Position numbers and translations under genes: made by a program. Below the pieces are notes generated by a model that worked only from the letters and a program-made list of their open reading frames with translations, searched no databases and was not told the origin of the DNA. Of a stretch of 44,776 nucleotides of DNA, positions 36,869 through 44,776 are shown in pieces. This DNA comes from Sedimenticola hydrogenitrophicus (lineage in GTDB: Bacteria; Pseudomonadota; Gammaproteobacteria; Chromatiales; Chromatiaceae). Within the stretch, counting starts at the first letter, position 1, and each line of letters opens with the position of its first letter. The stretch spans positions 1 through 44,776 of the forward strand of contig NZ_JANIOA010000036.1 in assembly GCF_025175675.1 (NCBI RefSeq), written 5' to 3'.

Positions 36869-37762
36869 ATGTCGAAAAAACATCCGATCGTTGCCGTTAC
36901 CGGCTCATCCGGCGCCGGAACGTCCACGGTAAAGCGTGCCTTTGAACACATCTTTTATCGGGACGGGGTCACCCCGGCCATTATCGAGGGCGACAGCTTC
37001 CACCGCTATGATCGTGTGGCGATGCGCGAGGCGGTGGCCGAGGCATCGCAACGGGGAGAGAACCTGAGCCACTTCGGTCCCGCCTCCAATCTGTTCGGTG
37101 AACTGGAGAAGCTGTTCAAGACCTACGGCGAACACGGCAACGGCAAGAAACGCTACTACCTGCACAGCGAGGAAGAGGCGGCGGAGCACAATGTCCGCCT
37201 CGGCACCGCCCTGGAACCGGGTCAGTTCACCCCCTGGGAGGACATCCCCGGCGAGACGGATCTGCTGTTCTACGAAGGCCTGCACGGCGGCATGGTCACC
37301 GACGAGGCCAATGTGGCCCAGTATGTCGACCTGCTGATCGGCGTGGTGCCGATCGTCAACCTGGAGTGGATCCAGAAGATTCACCGCGACAACTCGGAAC
37401 GCGGTTACTCCGCCGAAGCCATTGTGGAAACCATCCTGCGGCGCATGCCGGATTACATCCACTACATCACCCCGCAGTTCTCGCGCACCGATATCAACTT
37501 CCAGCGCGTCTCCACCGTGGACACCTCCAACCCCTTCATCGCCCGGGACATTCCCAGCCCGGATGAGAGCTTTGTGGTGATCCGCTTCCGCGACCCGAAG
37601 AAGTTCAATATCGACTTCCCTTACCTGCTCTCCATGCTGCATGACTCCTTCATGTCACGCCGCAACTCCATCGTGGTGCCGGGCGGCAAGATGGGTCTGG
37701 CCATGGAGATCATCCTGACCCCGATCATCGAGCAGATGATGGACGAGCGAAACGGCGGGTAA
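36869..37762 (+). CDS. prk: Phosphoribulokinase, proteobacterial type
   Basis: Makes ribulose 1,5-bisphosphate for RuBisCO from ribulose 5-phosphate and ATP. 297 aa, typical of the short octameric bacterial type. P-loop GSSGAGTST at 12-20. Catalytic Asp42 is in EGDSFHRYDR. Also FYEGLHGG and IHRDNSERGYS. It is a single gene with its own promoter region and an intrinsic terminator, 5.4 kb from cbbM and not in one operon with it. Confidence 0.96.
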   Translation: MSKKHPIVAVTGSSGAGTSTVKRAFEHIFYRDGVTPAIIEGDSFHRYDRVAMREAVAEASQRGENLSHFGPASNLFGELEKLFKTYGEHGNGKKRYYLHSEEEAAEHNVRLGTALEPGQFTPWEDIPGETDLLFYEGLHGGMVTDEANVAQYVDLLIGVVPIVNLEWIQKIHRDNSERGYSAEAIVETILRRMPDYIHYITPQFSRTDINFQRVSTVDTSNPFIARDIPSPDESFVVIRFRDPKKFNIDFPYLLSMLHDSFMSRRNSIVVPGGKMGLAMEIILTPIIEQMMDERNGG

Positions 37763-37788
37763 CCCCACCGGACCGCTTCCAGGGATAC

Positions 37789-37820
37789 AAAAATGCCGCC
37801 TTCGAGACGGCATTTTTTTT
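37789..37820 (+). terminator. Intrinsic terminator of prk
   Basis: AAAAATGCCG, a short loop region, CGGCATTTTT and a T-run to 37820, 27 bp after the stop codon. Confidence 0.9.
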
Positions 37821-37935
37821 ACCCGATGGGCCACTCACCCAGCCATGGCCCTATGCTGTTCATTTGCTATCGATCTTCACCACTGGGACACAGAGGGCAC
37901 AGAGGCCAATGCTACTTAGTTAAACTTAAAACTCC

Positions 37936-37966
37936 CGTCATCCCGGCGCAGGCCGGAATGACGGTG
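37936..37966. repeat. CCGTCAT...ATGACGG palindrome
   Basis: CCCGTCATCCCGGC, GCAG, GCCGGAATGACGG: near-perfect hairpin of a type common between bacterial genes. A GGGACACAGAGGGCACAGAGG fragment precedes it at about 37885. Confidence 0.65.
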
Positions 37967-38045
37967 GTTCTTGGCTGAAGTAAGTGCTATTCGGCACAGA
38001 GGTAAAATTGGTCAACGTAACGGAGCGGATAAGCCATTGTACTCA

Positions 38046-38114
38046 GGGGTCGGAGTCAAGCCGGTCGGAATGGATTAACCAATTTTCGCAAATACGCGGC
38101 TTGACTCCGACCCC
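38046..38114. repeat. GGGGTCGGAGTCAA palindromic repeat, copy 3
   Basis: Perfect 18-bp arms (38046-38063, 38097-38114), identical to those of copy 2 and preceded by the same ACTCA. Lies 43 bp past the end of the ydgA-like gene. Confidence 0.85.
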
Positions 38115-38156
38115 TTCCGATCTTGAGGCGGCATTTTTTGTCTGTAACTCAGGCCG

Positions 38157-39551
38157 TCACTGTGGCATTGGCGGCAGTGGGATGGTCTTGCCGTTGACGC
38201 TCAGCAGGCCATCCGCGAGGGTTGCCCGGGTGGCGATCGTGTCGCCCTGCTCGACCAGGATCTCCTGCCCCAGCAACTGGTTCAGCTGCTGTTCGGTCAG
38301 CACGGTCGCCAACTCCGCCAACTCCGCCGCACTGGGCAGCTTGGCATCGGGATTGAGCAGCCGGCGCTGCTCAAACTGGCGCAACAGATCGGCCTCCACC
38401 TTTTGCCGCAACAGCAGGGTGAACAACCGCTTCGGCATCTGCAACGAGGCATCGGCCACCAACTTGCCGAGTACCGCCGGCGCATTGCCGATCTCCTTCC
38501 ACTCCAGCCCTACCGACTGCAGCGAGAGCTTACCCGCGACCAGGCCATCCGGGGTCTGAATGCTCAGCTTGTCGATGGTCACCAGCGGATCCCCCTTGAG
38601 CAGGGCCGGGGCATTGCCCATCAGCACACTCAACAGCGCCATCCCTTTCTGCTCGTCCGGCAGCTGCTGGGCATTGATCTCCTCGACCGACTGTTGAATC
38701 CGCAGCAGCGCCTCGGGCGGCAGATTGCCGAGCCCCAGCCGAACCTCCGCCGGGCCGTAAACCCCGCCATCGACCTCCAGCCGATCCAGCTGGTAATGGA
38801 CCGTGGCGCTGACCAGCTCCCCCTTGACCGTGCTTTCGGCCTCCACACCCAGTTGACGCGCTTCAATCCGGGTGCCGGAGGCCTGATCCCACATGCCGAT
38901 GCGGCCGATCGCGAACCGCCCCCCGCCCAGCGTCAAGCCGGAGACATCCTTACTGGAATGGGAGTTGAGCTGCATCCCCTCGATCTCCAGTAGTTGCGCG
39001 TCCCCCTGCGACAGCCGCAATGCCGGCAGGGCGAAACGGGCATCCACCTGCTCGAAGGCCGCATCAAAACGAATATCGCCATCCATACCGTCAAAGCGGA
39101 TCGCCGGGCGCTCGCCACTGGCCGGGATCACACCCGCCGGAAGGTCGATCCGGGTACTGCCCTGACCGTCGATGCCGATCAGCGTCCTGATCACGGCCTG
39201 ATAATCGGCCGGCAACAGCGACTCACCATCCACCCGGATATCGCTGCGGATATCCGCCAGCCGCAACCCATCCGTCGTCAGCGGCCCGTGCGTGATATGA
39301 CTCACCAGGGAAAACTGCAGCGTTTCCATCTTGCTGCGATCCGCGCCGGAGGGGATCCTGACCAGAAAATCGGTACGGCTCTCGGCGCCGAACCAGGCAC
39401 GCTGGTAATCCTGCGAGACCAGCTCGGCACCGCCCTTGGCAAACTGCTGCATCAGTCCCTGATAGTAAGTCTCCACCTGAAAGCCGACGATACCGGGAGC
39501 CGCCAACAGGGCCGCCCCCAGCACGACAAACAGGGCAATAAACCGCTTCAT
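38157..39551 (-). CDS. YdgA/DUF945 family protein
   Basis: 464 aa from the ATG at 39551, chosen because GAGG lies 6 nt upstream and the signal anchor MKRFIALFVVLG starts here; a longer open frame reaches 39686 but is not supported. N-terminal membrane segment (3-24), then YYQGLMQQFAKGG and long beta-rich stretches (LQFSLVSHITHGPLTTDG), as in DUF945. Family members are envelope-associated proteins of unknown mechanism. The family is well supported; the role is not known. Confidence 0.83.
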   Translation of the reverse strand: MKRFIALFVVLGAALLAAPGIVGFQVETYYQGLMQQFAKGGAELVSQDYQRAWFGAESRTDFLVRIPSGADRSKMETLQFSLVSHITHGPLTTDGLRLADIRSDIRVDGESLLPADYQAVIRTLIGIDGQGSTRIDLPAGVIPASGERPAIRFDGMDGDIRFDAAFEQVDARFALPALRLSQGDAQLLEIEGMQLNSHSSKDVSGLTLGGGRFAIGRIGMWDQASGTRIEARQLGVEAESTVKGELVSATVHYQLDRLEVDGGVYGPAEVRLGLGNLPPEALLRIQQSVEEINAQQLPDEQKGMALLSVLMGNAPALLKGDPLVTIDKLSIQTPDGLVAGKLSLQSVGLEWKEIGNAPAVLGKLVADASLQMPKRLFTLLLRQKVEADLLRQFEQRRLLNPDAKLPSAAELAELATVLTEQQLNQLLGQEILVEQGDTIATRATLADGLLSVNGKTIPLPPMPQ

Positions 39552-39626
39552 ACGCATCCTCACTTTATTGTTATGCTCCAATACCGCCCGAGAGGCGCAA
39601 CCCGACCGCGGCGTGGCGGCGGGACT

Positions 39627-39843
39627 TAGGGCCCGCGCAAGAATACGTTCCTGCATTCGGACGCTCCTGGACACCGCTGGCGGCATTACGCTTTGTTGGC
39701 AAGGGAACAGCTTTGTCCAAGGATGGACTTATGCCGCGGAGACCATGGATGGTCGGGAGCGGCCATTGCCTGTAAAGCAGGCCTTGCCAGCGTGGCCCAG
39801 GAACGCCCTCGGTACCACGGAATTATCCTTGCGCGGGCCCTTA
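39627..39843. mobile_element. Family C inverted-repeat element (217 bp) at the dxs 3' end
   Basis: Left end TAGGGCCCGCGCAAGAATA and right end ATCCTTGCGCGGGCCCTTA form a ~17-bp terminal inverted repeat with TA at both edges, like a MITE. There is no transposase. The right edge (39841-39843) is the dxs stop codon (TAA on the minus strand). Together with the ydgA-like start it fills the gap 39552-39840. Confidence 0.75.
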
Positions 39844-41787
39844 GCGCTGACCGTTGACCGAAACTTCCCTGACCGGATCTCCCGCCGTCAACTCGGCGTC
39901 CGCCGCCAGTGCCGTCTCGATCACCGCTAGCACGCTCTCCCGGTCGAGCCCCGCCTCGCGCAGCTGTTCCGCCGGCGTGGCGTGCTCGATGAAATGATCC
40001 GGCAAGCCGAGATTGATGGTCCGGACCCGCTGCCGGTCGGCCGCCAGATACTCATTGACGGCGGATCCGGCGCCCCCCTTGAGCACATTCTCTTCCAGGG
40101 TCACCAGCAGTTCATGACTGTCCGCCAGCCGCCGCACCAGTGTCTCGTCCAGCGGTTTGACAAAGCGCATATTGGCCACGGTGGCGTCCACGTCCTCGGC
40201 CACTTGCAGTGCCGTATCCAGCAGACTGCCGAAGGCCAGGAGTGCCACCCGCCGGCCCTGCCGACGAATCTCGCCCTCGCCCAGCGGCAGGGTCTCCAGC
40301 GCCTCGTCAACCCGGGCCCCGCAACCCGCCCCGCGCGGATAACGGACCAGGGCCGGCCCCTCATACTGATAGGCGGTCTGCAGCAGCTTGCGGCACTCGT
40401 TCTCATCGGACGGCGCCATCACCACCAGGTTGGGGATGCAGCGCGCATAGCTCAGATCAAAACTGCCCGCGTGAGTGGCGCCGTCGGCGCCCACCTGCCC
40501 GGCCCGGTCCACCGCAAAGGTGACATCCAGGTTCTGCAGCGCCACGTCGTGAATCAGCTGGTCATAGGCGCGCTGCAGGAAGGTGGAGTAGATTGCCACC
40601 ACCGGTTTTACCCCGTCACAGGCAAGCCCGGCGGCGAAGGTGACGGCATGCTGTTCGGCAATGCCCACATCGTAATAACGGTCGGGAAAACGCTTGGCAT
40701 AGGCCACCATGCCGGAACCGGAGCACATGGCCGGGGTGATCGCTACCAGCCGCGGGTCGGCCGCGGCGGCATCGCACAACCAGCGGCCGAAGATCTCGGT
40801 ATAGCTGGGCCCGGAGGCGCTCTTCTTGTCCATCTTGCCGGTGGCCGGATCGAACGGTGTCACCCCGTGGTAGACCAGCGGGTCCCCCTCAGCCGGCTTG
40901 TAACCCCGGCCTTTCTGGGTCACCACGTGCAACAGCCGCGGGCCGTGCATCATCTGCATGTTCTGCAGGGTGGCGGTCAGGGTCTCCAGGTCGTGGCCGT
41001 CGATCGGGCCGATATAGTTGAACCCCAGCTCCTCGAACAGGGTGCCGGGCATCACCATGCCCTTCATGTGCTCTTCCCAGCGCCCCACCAGCTCGGAGAT
41101 GTGCGGCAGACTGCTCAGCGCCGACTTGCCGCCTTCACGCACCCGGGTGTAGAACTTGCTGGAGAGCAGGCGGGCCAGGTGATTGCGGAAGGCGCCGACC
41201 GGGTCGGAAATGGACATGTCGTTGTCGTTCAGCACCACCAGCAGGTCCAGGTCCAGGGCACCGGCGTGATTGAGCGCCTCGAACGCCATCCCGGCGCCCA
41301 TCGCCGCGTCACCGATGACGGCGACCACATCACGCTTGACCTTCAGCCGCTTGGCCGCTGCGGCCATGCCGAGGGCGGCACCGATGGAGGTACTGGAGTG
41401 GCCGGTGCCGAAGGTGTCGTAGTCGCTCTCTTCGCGGCGCGGAAAACCGGAAATGCCGTCGCGCTGGCGCAGGCTTTCCATACGCTCGCGCCGGCCGGTG
41501 AGAATCTTGTGCGGATAGGCCTGGTGGCCCACATCCCAAAGCAGCCGGTCCTCCGGGGTATTGAGTACGTAGTGCAGCGCAATGGTCAGCTCCACCACCC
41601 CGAGCCCGGCCGCCAGATGGCCGCCGGTGCGCGACACGGTTTCGATCAGAAAGCGCCGCAACTCCTCGGCCAGTGCCGGCAGCCGCTCCGGCGGCAGCAA
41701 CCGGAGATCCCGGGGATATTCGATACTGTCGAGCAGCCGGAATGTGCCAGTCGATCCTGATCCGCTGCCCTGTTGCCGCTGTGACAT
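39841..41787 (-). CDS. dxs: 1-deoxy-D-xylulose-5-phosphate synthase
   Basis: ThDP enzyme joining pyruvate and glyceraldehyde 3-phosphate in the first MEP-pathway step. 648 aa against 620 in E. coli. Motifs: [44 protein letters not shown] with the NDNDMSIS ThDP-binding end, and [18 protein letters not shown] with the catalytic Glu. The last ~15 residues ([17 protein letters not shown]) are beyond the usual end, and the stop codon coincides with the edge of the family C element, so the tail may have been created by its insertion. Confidence 0.95.
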   Translation of the reverse strand: MSQRQQGSGSGSTGTFRLLDSIEYPRDLRLLPPERLPALAEELRRFLIETVSRTGGHLAAGLGVVELTIALHYVLNTPEDRLLWDVGHQAYPHKILTGRRERMESLRQRDGISGFPRREESDYDTFGTGHSSTSIGAALGMAAAAKRLKVKRDVVAVIGDAAMGAGMAFEALNHAGALDLDLLVVLNDNDMSISDPVGAFRNHLARLLSSKFYTRVREGGKSALSSLPHISELVGRWEEHMKGMVMPGTLFEELGFNYIGPIDGHDLETLTATLQNMQMMHGPRLLHVVTQKGRGYKPAEGDPLVYHGVTPFDPATGKMDKKSASGPSYTEIFGRWLCDAAAADPRLVAITPAMCSGSGMVAYAKRFPDRYYDVGIAEQHAVTFAAGLACDGVKPVVAIYSTFLQRAYDQLIHDVALQNLDVTFAVDRAGQVGADGATHAGSFDLSYARCIPNLVVMAPSDENECRKLLQTAYQYEGPALVRYPRGAGCGARVDEALETLPLGEGEIRRQGRRVALLAFGSLLDTALQVAEDVDATVANMRFVKPLDETLVRRLADSHELLVTLEENVLKGGAGSAVNEYLAADRQRVRTINLGLPDHFIEHATPAEQLREAGLDRESVLAVIETALAADAELTAGDPVREVSVNGQR

Positions 41788-41819
41788 GCCCTTACCCGTG
41801 CGTTCCGCTGGAGACCCTG

Positions 41820-41891
41820 GCAGCCTGTCTGGCTTAACCGATCGTAGCGAGGGTCCGCAGTAGATCAGCGTTAAGTCCGACAGGCTGCTGC
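41820..41891. mobile_element. Family B MITE, miniature copy (72 bp)
   Basis: Both ends are present, GCAGCCTGTCTGGCTTAA (41820-41837) and TTAAGTCCGACAGGCTGC (41871-41888). The short centre joins CGATCGTAGCGAGGG (from the right side of the full copy) to CCGCAGTAGATCAGCG (from its left side). So about 160 bp are deleted compared with 32083-32313. It lies just upstream of dxs. Confidence 0.8.
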
Positions 41892-42023
41892 AGCCATTGT
41901 AAAGTATAGCCGTCGGAGGATTTCCACCCGCTCAGCGATGGAAGTCGGTCCCCGACCCTGGTTGATTGTGCAATCGCAATAGGCGAAACCGCGCATTTTA
42001 GCCCAACAAGCCGCACCAAGTCC

Positions 42024-42932
42024 CTACCTAATTTTCTGGATCTCGGCCAACCCGTCGCCCAGCAGGAAATCGTGGAACGCCTGGGCCGAGGGCGACAGCC
42101 GCTTGCCGCGGCGATGCACCATGAACCACTTCTTGAGCAGTGGGAAACCCTCCACGTCCAGGGTCACCAGCCGGCCGGTCTCCAGCTCCAGCTCGATGGT
42201 GTGGGCCGACACCACGGCCAGTCCCAGCCCAGCCCGGACCGCCTGTTTGATCGCCTCGCCGCCATTAAGCTCCATGCCGCAGAGCAGATCGAGTCCCTGC
42301 TCCTGAAAAAACCGCTCCAGCGCCAGCCGGGTGCCAGAGCCGGGCTCGCGCATCAGAAAGGTCTGCTCGGCCAGCTTTTGCAGCGAGATTCGCTTCTCCC
42401 CCACCAGCGGGTGGTCGGGCGGCGCGATCACCACCAGGGGATTGTCCATGAACTCTTCATATTCCAGATCGAGCGCATCGGGGGGTTGGCCCATCAGCAC
42501 CAGATCCTTCTCGTTCTGTTCCAGCATGCGCATCAGCTCCTTGCGGTTATTCACCGAGAGGCTGAGCCGGACACCGGGATAGCGGCGTGAAAAGGCCCCC
42601 AGGGCACGCGGGGCGAAGTAGTTGACGGTACTGGCCACGGCGATATCCAGACGGCCGCGACTCAGCCCCTTCTGCGCCTCCATCACCTCTTCCATCTCGT
42701 CCAGTTGGCGGAAAATCGCCTTGCCATAGGTGTGGAGCTCCCGCCCGGCCCCGGTGAGATGGATCTTCTTGCCCAGCTTCTCAAACAGCGGCAATCCGAC
42801 GCTCTCTTCTAACTGTTTGATTTGCATGGAAACCGCAGGCTGACTAAGATATAGCTCATCAGCAGCTCTGGTAAAACTCAAATGAGTGGCTACGGCCTCG
42901 AACACTTTCAATTGACGAATTGTGAAATTCAT
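42024..42932 (-). CDS. cbbR: LysR-family regulator CbbR
   Basis: Transcription activator of Calvin-cycle genes, 302 aa from the ATG at 42932 (GGGGTGAG box upstream; a GTG three codons earlier is possible). N-terminal helix-turn-helix at about 18-60 (HLSFTRAADELYLSQPAVSMQIKQLE) and a substrate-binding domain at about 88-290. It is divergent from cbbM with a 180-bp AT-rich gap, the classical cbbR/cbb arrangement. CbbR responds to metabolites of the cycle; the exact effector is not readable. Confidence 0.92.
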   Translation of the reverse strand: MNFTIRQLKVFEAVATHLSFTRAADELYLSQPAVSMQIKQLEESVGLPLFEKLGKKIHLTGAGRELHTYGKAIFRQLDEMEEVMEAQKGLSRGRLDIAVASTVNYFAPRALGAFSRRYPGVRLSLSVNNRKELMRMLEQNEKDLVLMGQPPDALDLEYEEFMDNPLVVIAPPDHPLVGEKRISLQKLAEQTFLMREPGSGTRLALERFFQEQGLDLLCGMELNGGEAIKQAVRAGLGLAVVSAHTIELELETGRLVTLDVEGFPLLKKWFMVHRRGKRLSPSAQAFHDFLLGDGLAEIQKIR

Positions 42933-42980
42933 AATGCTCACCCCATACCTACATATAAGCGCTACCTTATCACATCAATC

Positions 42981-43020
42981 AAAAACTTTGAGTTTTATTT
43001 ATAGTGATCGATAGCTATAG
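42981..43020. promoter_or_regulatory. Candidate CbbR operator in the cbbR-cbbM gap
   Basis: The AT-rich gap holds the inverted repeat AAAAC-TTTGA-GTTTT (42982-42996) and TATAG...CTATA (43000-43019) around TGATCGAT, both compatible with LysR-type (T-N11-A) sites. No -35/-10 pair for cbbM is clear. Confidence 0.4.
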
Positions 43021-43112
43021 TCACCTCAACTCCCCTGGGAGAAGCCGATTGAACCCATCGCACTGTACGCAAACAGCCCAATCATATATAGAGAGTAATG
43101 AGGTAACAACAG

Positions 43113-44498
43113 ATGGCCCTTGACCAAACCAGTCGCTACGCCGACCTGAGTCTGAATGAAGACAAGCTGATCGCTGACGGCAACCACATCCTGGTTGCCT
43201 ACACCATGGAGCCTGCCGCAGGCCACGGCTATCTTGCTACCGCGGCACACTTCGCCGCCGAGTCTTCCACCGGGACCAATGTGGAGGTCTCCACCACCGA
43301 CGACTTCACCAAGGGTGTGGACGCGCTGGTGTACGAGATCGATGAAGCCAACGGCATCATGAAGATCGCCTATCCGAACGAGCTGTTCGATCGTAATGTC
43401 ACCGATGGCCGCATCATGCTGGTCTCCTTCCTCACCCTCTGCATCGGCAACAACCAGGGCATGGGTGACGTGAAGAACGCCCAGATGCAGGACTTCTATA
43501 TCCCGCCGAAGATGCTGCAGCTGTTTGACGGCCCGGCCAAGGACATCAGCGATCTGTGGCGCATCCTCGGTCGTCCGGTCAAGGATGGCGGCTACATCGC
43601 CGGCACCATCATCAAGCCGAAACTGGGCCTGCGCCCCGAGCCGTTCGCCTCGGCCGCCTACCAGTTCTGGCTGGGCGGTGACTTCATCAAGAATGACGAA
43701 CCCCAGGGTAACCAGGTGTTCTGCCCGCTGAAGAAGGTGGTACCCCTGCTGGCCGACGCCATGAAGCGCGCCCAGGACGAGACCGGGCAGGCCAAGCTGT
43801 TCTCCGCCAACATCACCGCGGACGATCATTACGAGATGCTGGCGCGTGCCGATTATATCCTCGAGACCTTCGGCGAGAACGCCTCCCATGTCGCCTTCCT
43901 GGTGGATGGCTTCGTCGGCGGCCCGGGCATGATCACCACCGCCCGGCGCCAGTACCCGAACCAGTACCTGCACTACCACCGTGCCGGTCACGGCATGATC
44001 ACCTCGCCCTCTTCCAGCCGCGGCTACACCGCCTTCGTACTGGCCAAGATGGCGCGTCTGCAGGGTGCCTCCGGCATCCACGTCGGCACCATGGGTTACG
44101 GCAAGATGGAAGGCTCGCGGGACGACAAGATCATCGCCTATATGATCGAGCGCGACAGCTGCGACGGTCCGTTCTATCACCAGGAGTGGTACGGCATGAA
44201 ACCCACCACCCCGATCATCTCCGGCGGCATGAACGCGCTGCGTCTGCCCGGCTTCTTCGAGAACCTGGGCCACGGCAACGTGATCAACACCTCCGGTGGC
44301 GGCTCCTACGGCCACATCGACAGCCCGGCGGCCGGCGCCATCTCCCTGCGCCAGGCCTACGAGTGCTGGAAGGCCGGTGCCGACCCGGTCGAGTACGCCA
44401 AGGAGCACAAGGAGTTTGCCCGCGCCTTCGAATCCTTCCCGCACGATGCGGATCAGATCTTCCCCGGCTGGCGGGATCGTCTGGGCGTGCACAAGTAA
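43113..44498 (+). CDS. cbbM: Ribulose-1,5-bisphosphate carboxylase/oxygenase, form II
   Basis: Large subunit of form II RuBisCO, 461 aa; fixes CO2 as homo-oligomers without small subunits. Catalytic Lys168 is in GTIIKPKLG, and the carbamylated Lys193 with metal ligands Asp195 and Glu196 in [10 protein letters not shown] (Rhodospirillum numbering plus two). C-terminal [20 protein letters not shown] and [10 protein letters not shown] are typical of form II. GAGG lies about 11 nt before the ATG. A strong terminator follows, and no cbbQ/cbbO gene begins in the remaining ~280 bp. Form II suits CO2-rich or low-oxygen conditions. Confidence 0.98.
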   Translation: MALDQTSRYADLSLNEDKLIADGNHILVAYTMEPAAGHGYLATAAHFAAESSTGTNVEVSTTDDFTKGVDALVYEIDEANGIMKIAYPNELFDRNVTDGRIMLVSFLTLCIGNNQGMGDVKNAQMQDFYIPPKMLQLFDGPAKDISDLWRILGRPVKDGGYIAGTIIKPKLGLRPEPFASAAYQFWLGGDFIKNDEPQGNQVFCPLKKVVPLLADAMKRAQDETGQAKLFSANITADDHYEMLARADYILETFGENASHVAFLVDGFVGGPGMITTARRQYPNQYLHYHRAGHGMITSPSSSRGYTAFVLAKMARLQGASGIHVGTMGYGKMEGSRDDKIIAYMIERDSCDGPFYHQEWYGMKPTTPIISGGMNALRLPGFFENLGHGNVINTSGGGSYGHIDSPAAGAISLRQAYECWKAGADPVEYAKEHKEFARAFESFPHDADQIFPGWRDRLGVHK

Positions 44499-44524
44499 GC
44501 CACCCAATAGCTGTGTAGAACAGA

Positions 44525-44554
44525 AAACCCCGCATCCTGATGCGGGGTTTTTTT
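44525..44554 (+). terminator. Intrinsic terminator of cbbM
   Basis: AAACCCCGCAT, loop CCTG, ATGCGGGGTTT followed by further T (to 44554), 26 bp after the stop codon: a perfect 11-bp stem. Confidence 0.95.
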
Positions 44555-44585
44555 GTTTACCTAGTTCTGCCCTTTACATCCGGGC

Positions 44586-44741
44586 GTAGGATGGGTGGAG
44601 CGCCCCCATGGACTCTCCGCCGGCTCCGGCTCCGGCGCGCAACCCATCGTGCACCTGCACCCGCATCCGAAGATGGGTTACGGCGCGACCAACTGCCGCG
44701 AACAGCCGTTTACAATGGTGCCGCGCCTCCACCCATCCTAC
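44586..44741. repeat. GTAGGATGGGT palindromic element
   Basis: GTAGGATGGGTGGAGCGC at the left faces GCGCCTCCACCCATCCTAC at the right (44741). Inside is a second inverted repeat GCGCAACCCATC ... GATGGGTTACGGCGC. A related GTAGGGTGGATAAGC piece is the one nested in family A copy 3. No gene is seen after 44498. Confidence 0.7.
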
Positions 44742-44776
44742 ACGCTACTGCCTACCCCCCCTCGTTCCCACGCTCC

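Overview
The window looks like a chromosomal segment of a chemoautotrophic, sulfur-oxidising gammaproteobacterium related to Chromatiales or to sulfur-oxidising symbionts. The evidence is a form II RuBisCO (cbbM) with a divergent LysR regulator, a proteobacterial phosphoribulokinase, two exported Gly/Tyr/Trp-rich proteins resembling the sulfur globule proteins of purple sulfur bacteria, and the gammaproteobacterial cluster rsmI / lpoA-yraN-diaA-dolP. The sequence is GC-rich, with AT-rich islands at some promoters. No tRNA, rRNA, CRISPR array, transposase or prophage gene was seen.

Layout. 1-4.4 kb: a patatin-like lipoprotein, convergent with an argG-pilZ-ispG operon (arginine synthesis, a PilZ protein, isoprenoid synthesis). 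4.8-7.7 kb: an orphan HerA/DUF87 ATPase and a YbfF-type esterase. 8.0-13.9 kb: the pyruvate dehydrogenase complex (aceE, aceF, lpdA). 14.4-15.4 kb: two sulfur-globule-type proteins. 15.8-17.5 kb: MlaA and a TraB/GumN protein. 18.1-19.8 kb: RNase T, monothiol glutaredoxin and a CopD-like membrane protein. 20.1-23.2 kb: an asparagine-synthase-type amidotransferase (probably the N-acetylglutaminylglutamine amide enzyme), Fe superoxide dismutase and a small heat-shock protein with a sigma-32-type promoter. 23.6-30.3 kb: rsmI / lpoA-yraN-diaA-dolP, followed by an overlapping FAD-linked oxidase and a DUF3047 protein. 30.6-36.3 kb: three ion-transporter-superfamily permeases (two NhaD paralogues and an SLC13/TrkA-C protein). 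36.9-44.5 kb: phosphoribulokinase, a YdgA/DUF945 protein, dxs, cbbR and cbbM.

How the genes work together. Prk and CbbM supply the two Calvin-cycle-specific steps, with CbbR probably controlling cbbM. Dxs and IspG belong to the MEP isoprenoid pathway, which starts from pyruvate and glyceraldehyde 3-phosphate. PDH feeds acetyl-CoA. MlaA, LpoA and DolP maintain the envelope. The sulfur globule proteins would coat stored periplasmic sulfur.

The most unusual aspect is the intergenic DNA. It holds at least nine families of palindromic, non-coding repeats. They include a ~207-bp nested-hairpin element (five copies, two with a second repeat inserted at the same site between 7-bp direct repeats), a 231-bp MITE with ~18-bp terminal inverted repeats and TA ends (full, half and miniature forms), and a 217-bp inverted-repeat element whose end forms the dxs stop codon. 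I found no new multi-gene defence or metabolic system. The best candidates for novelty are the repeat architecture and the coiled-coil-extended sulfur globule protein.
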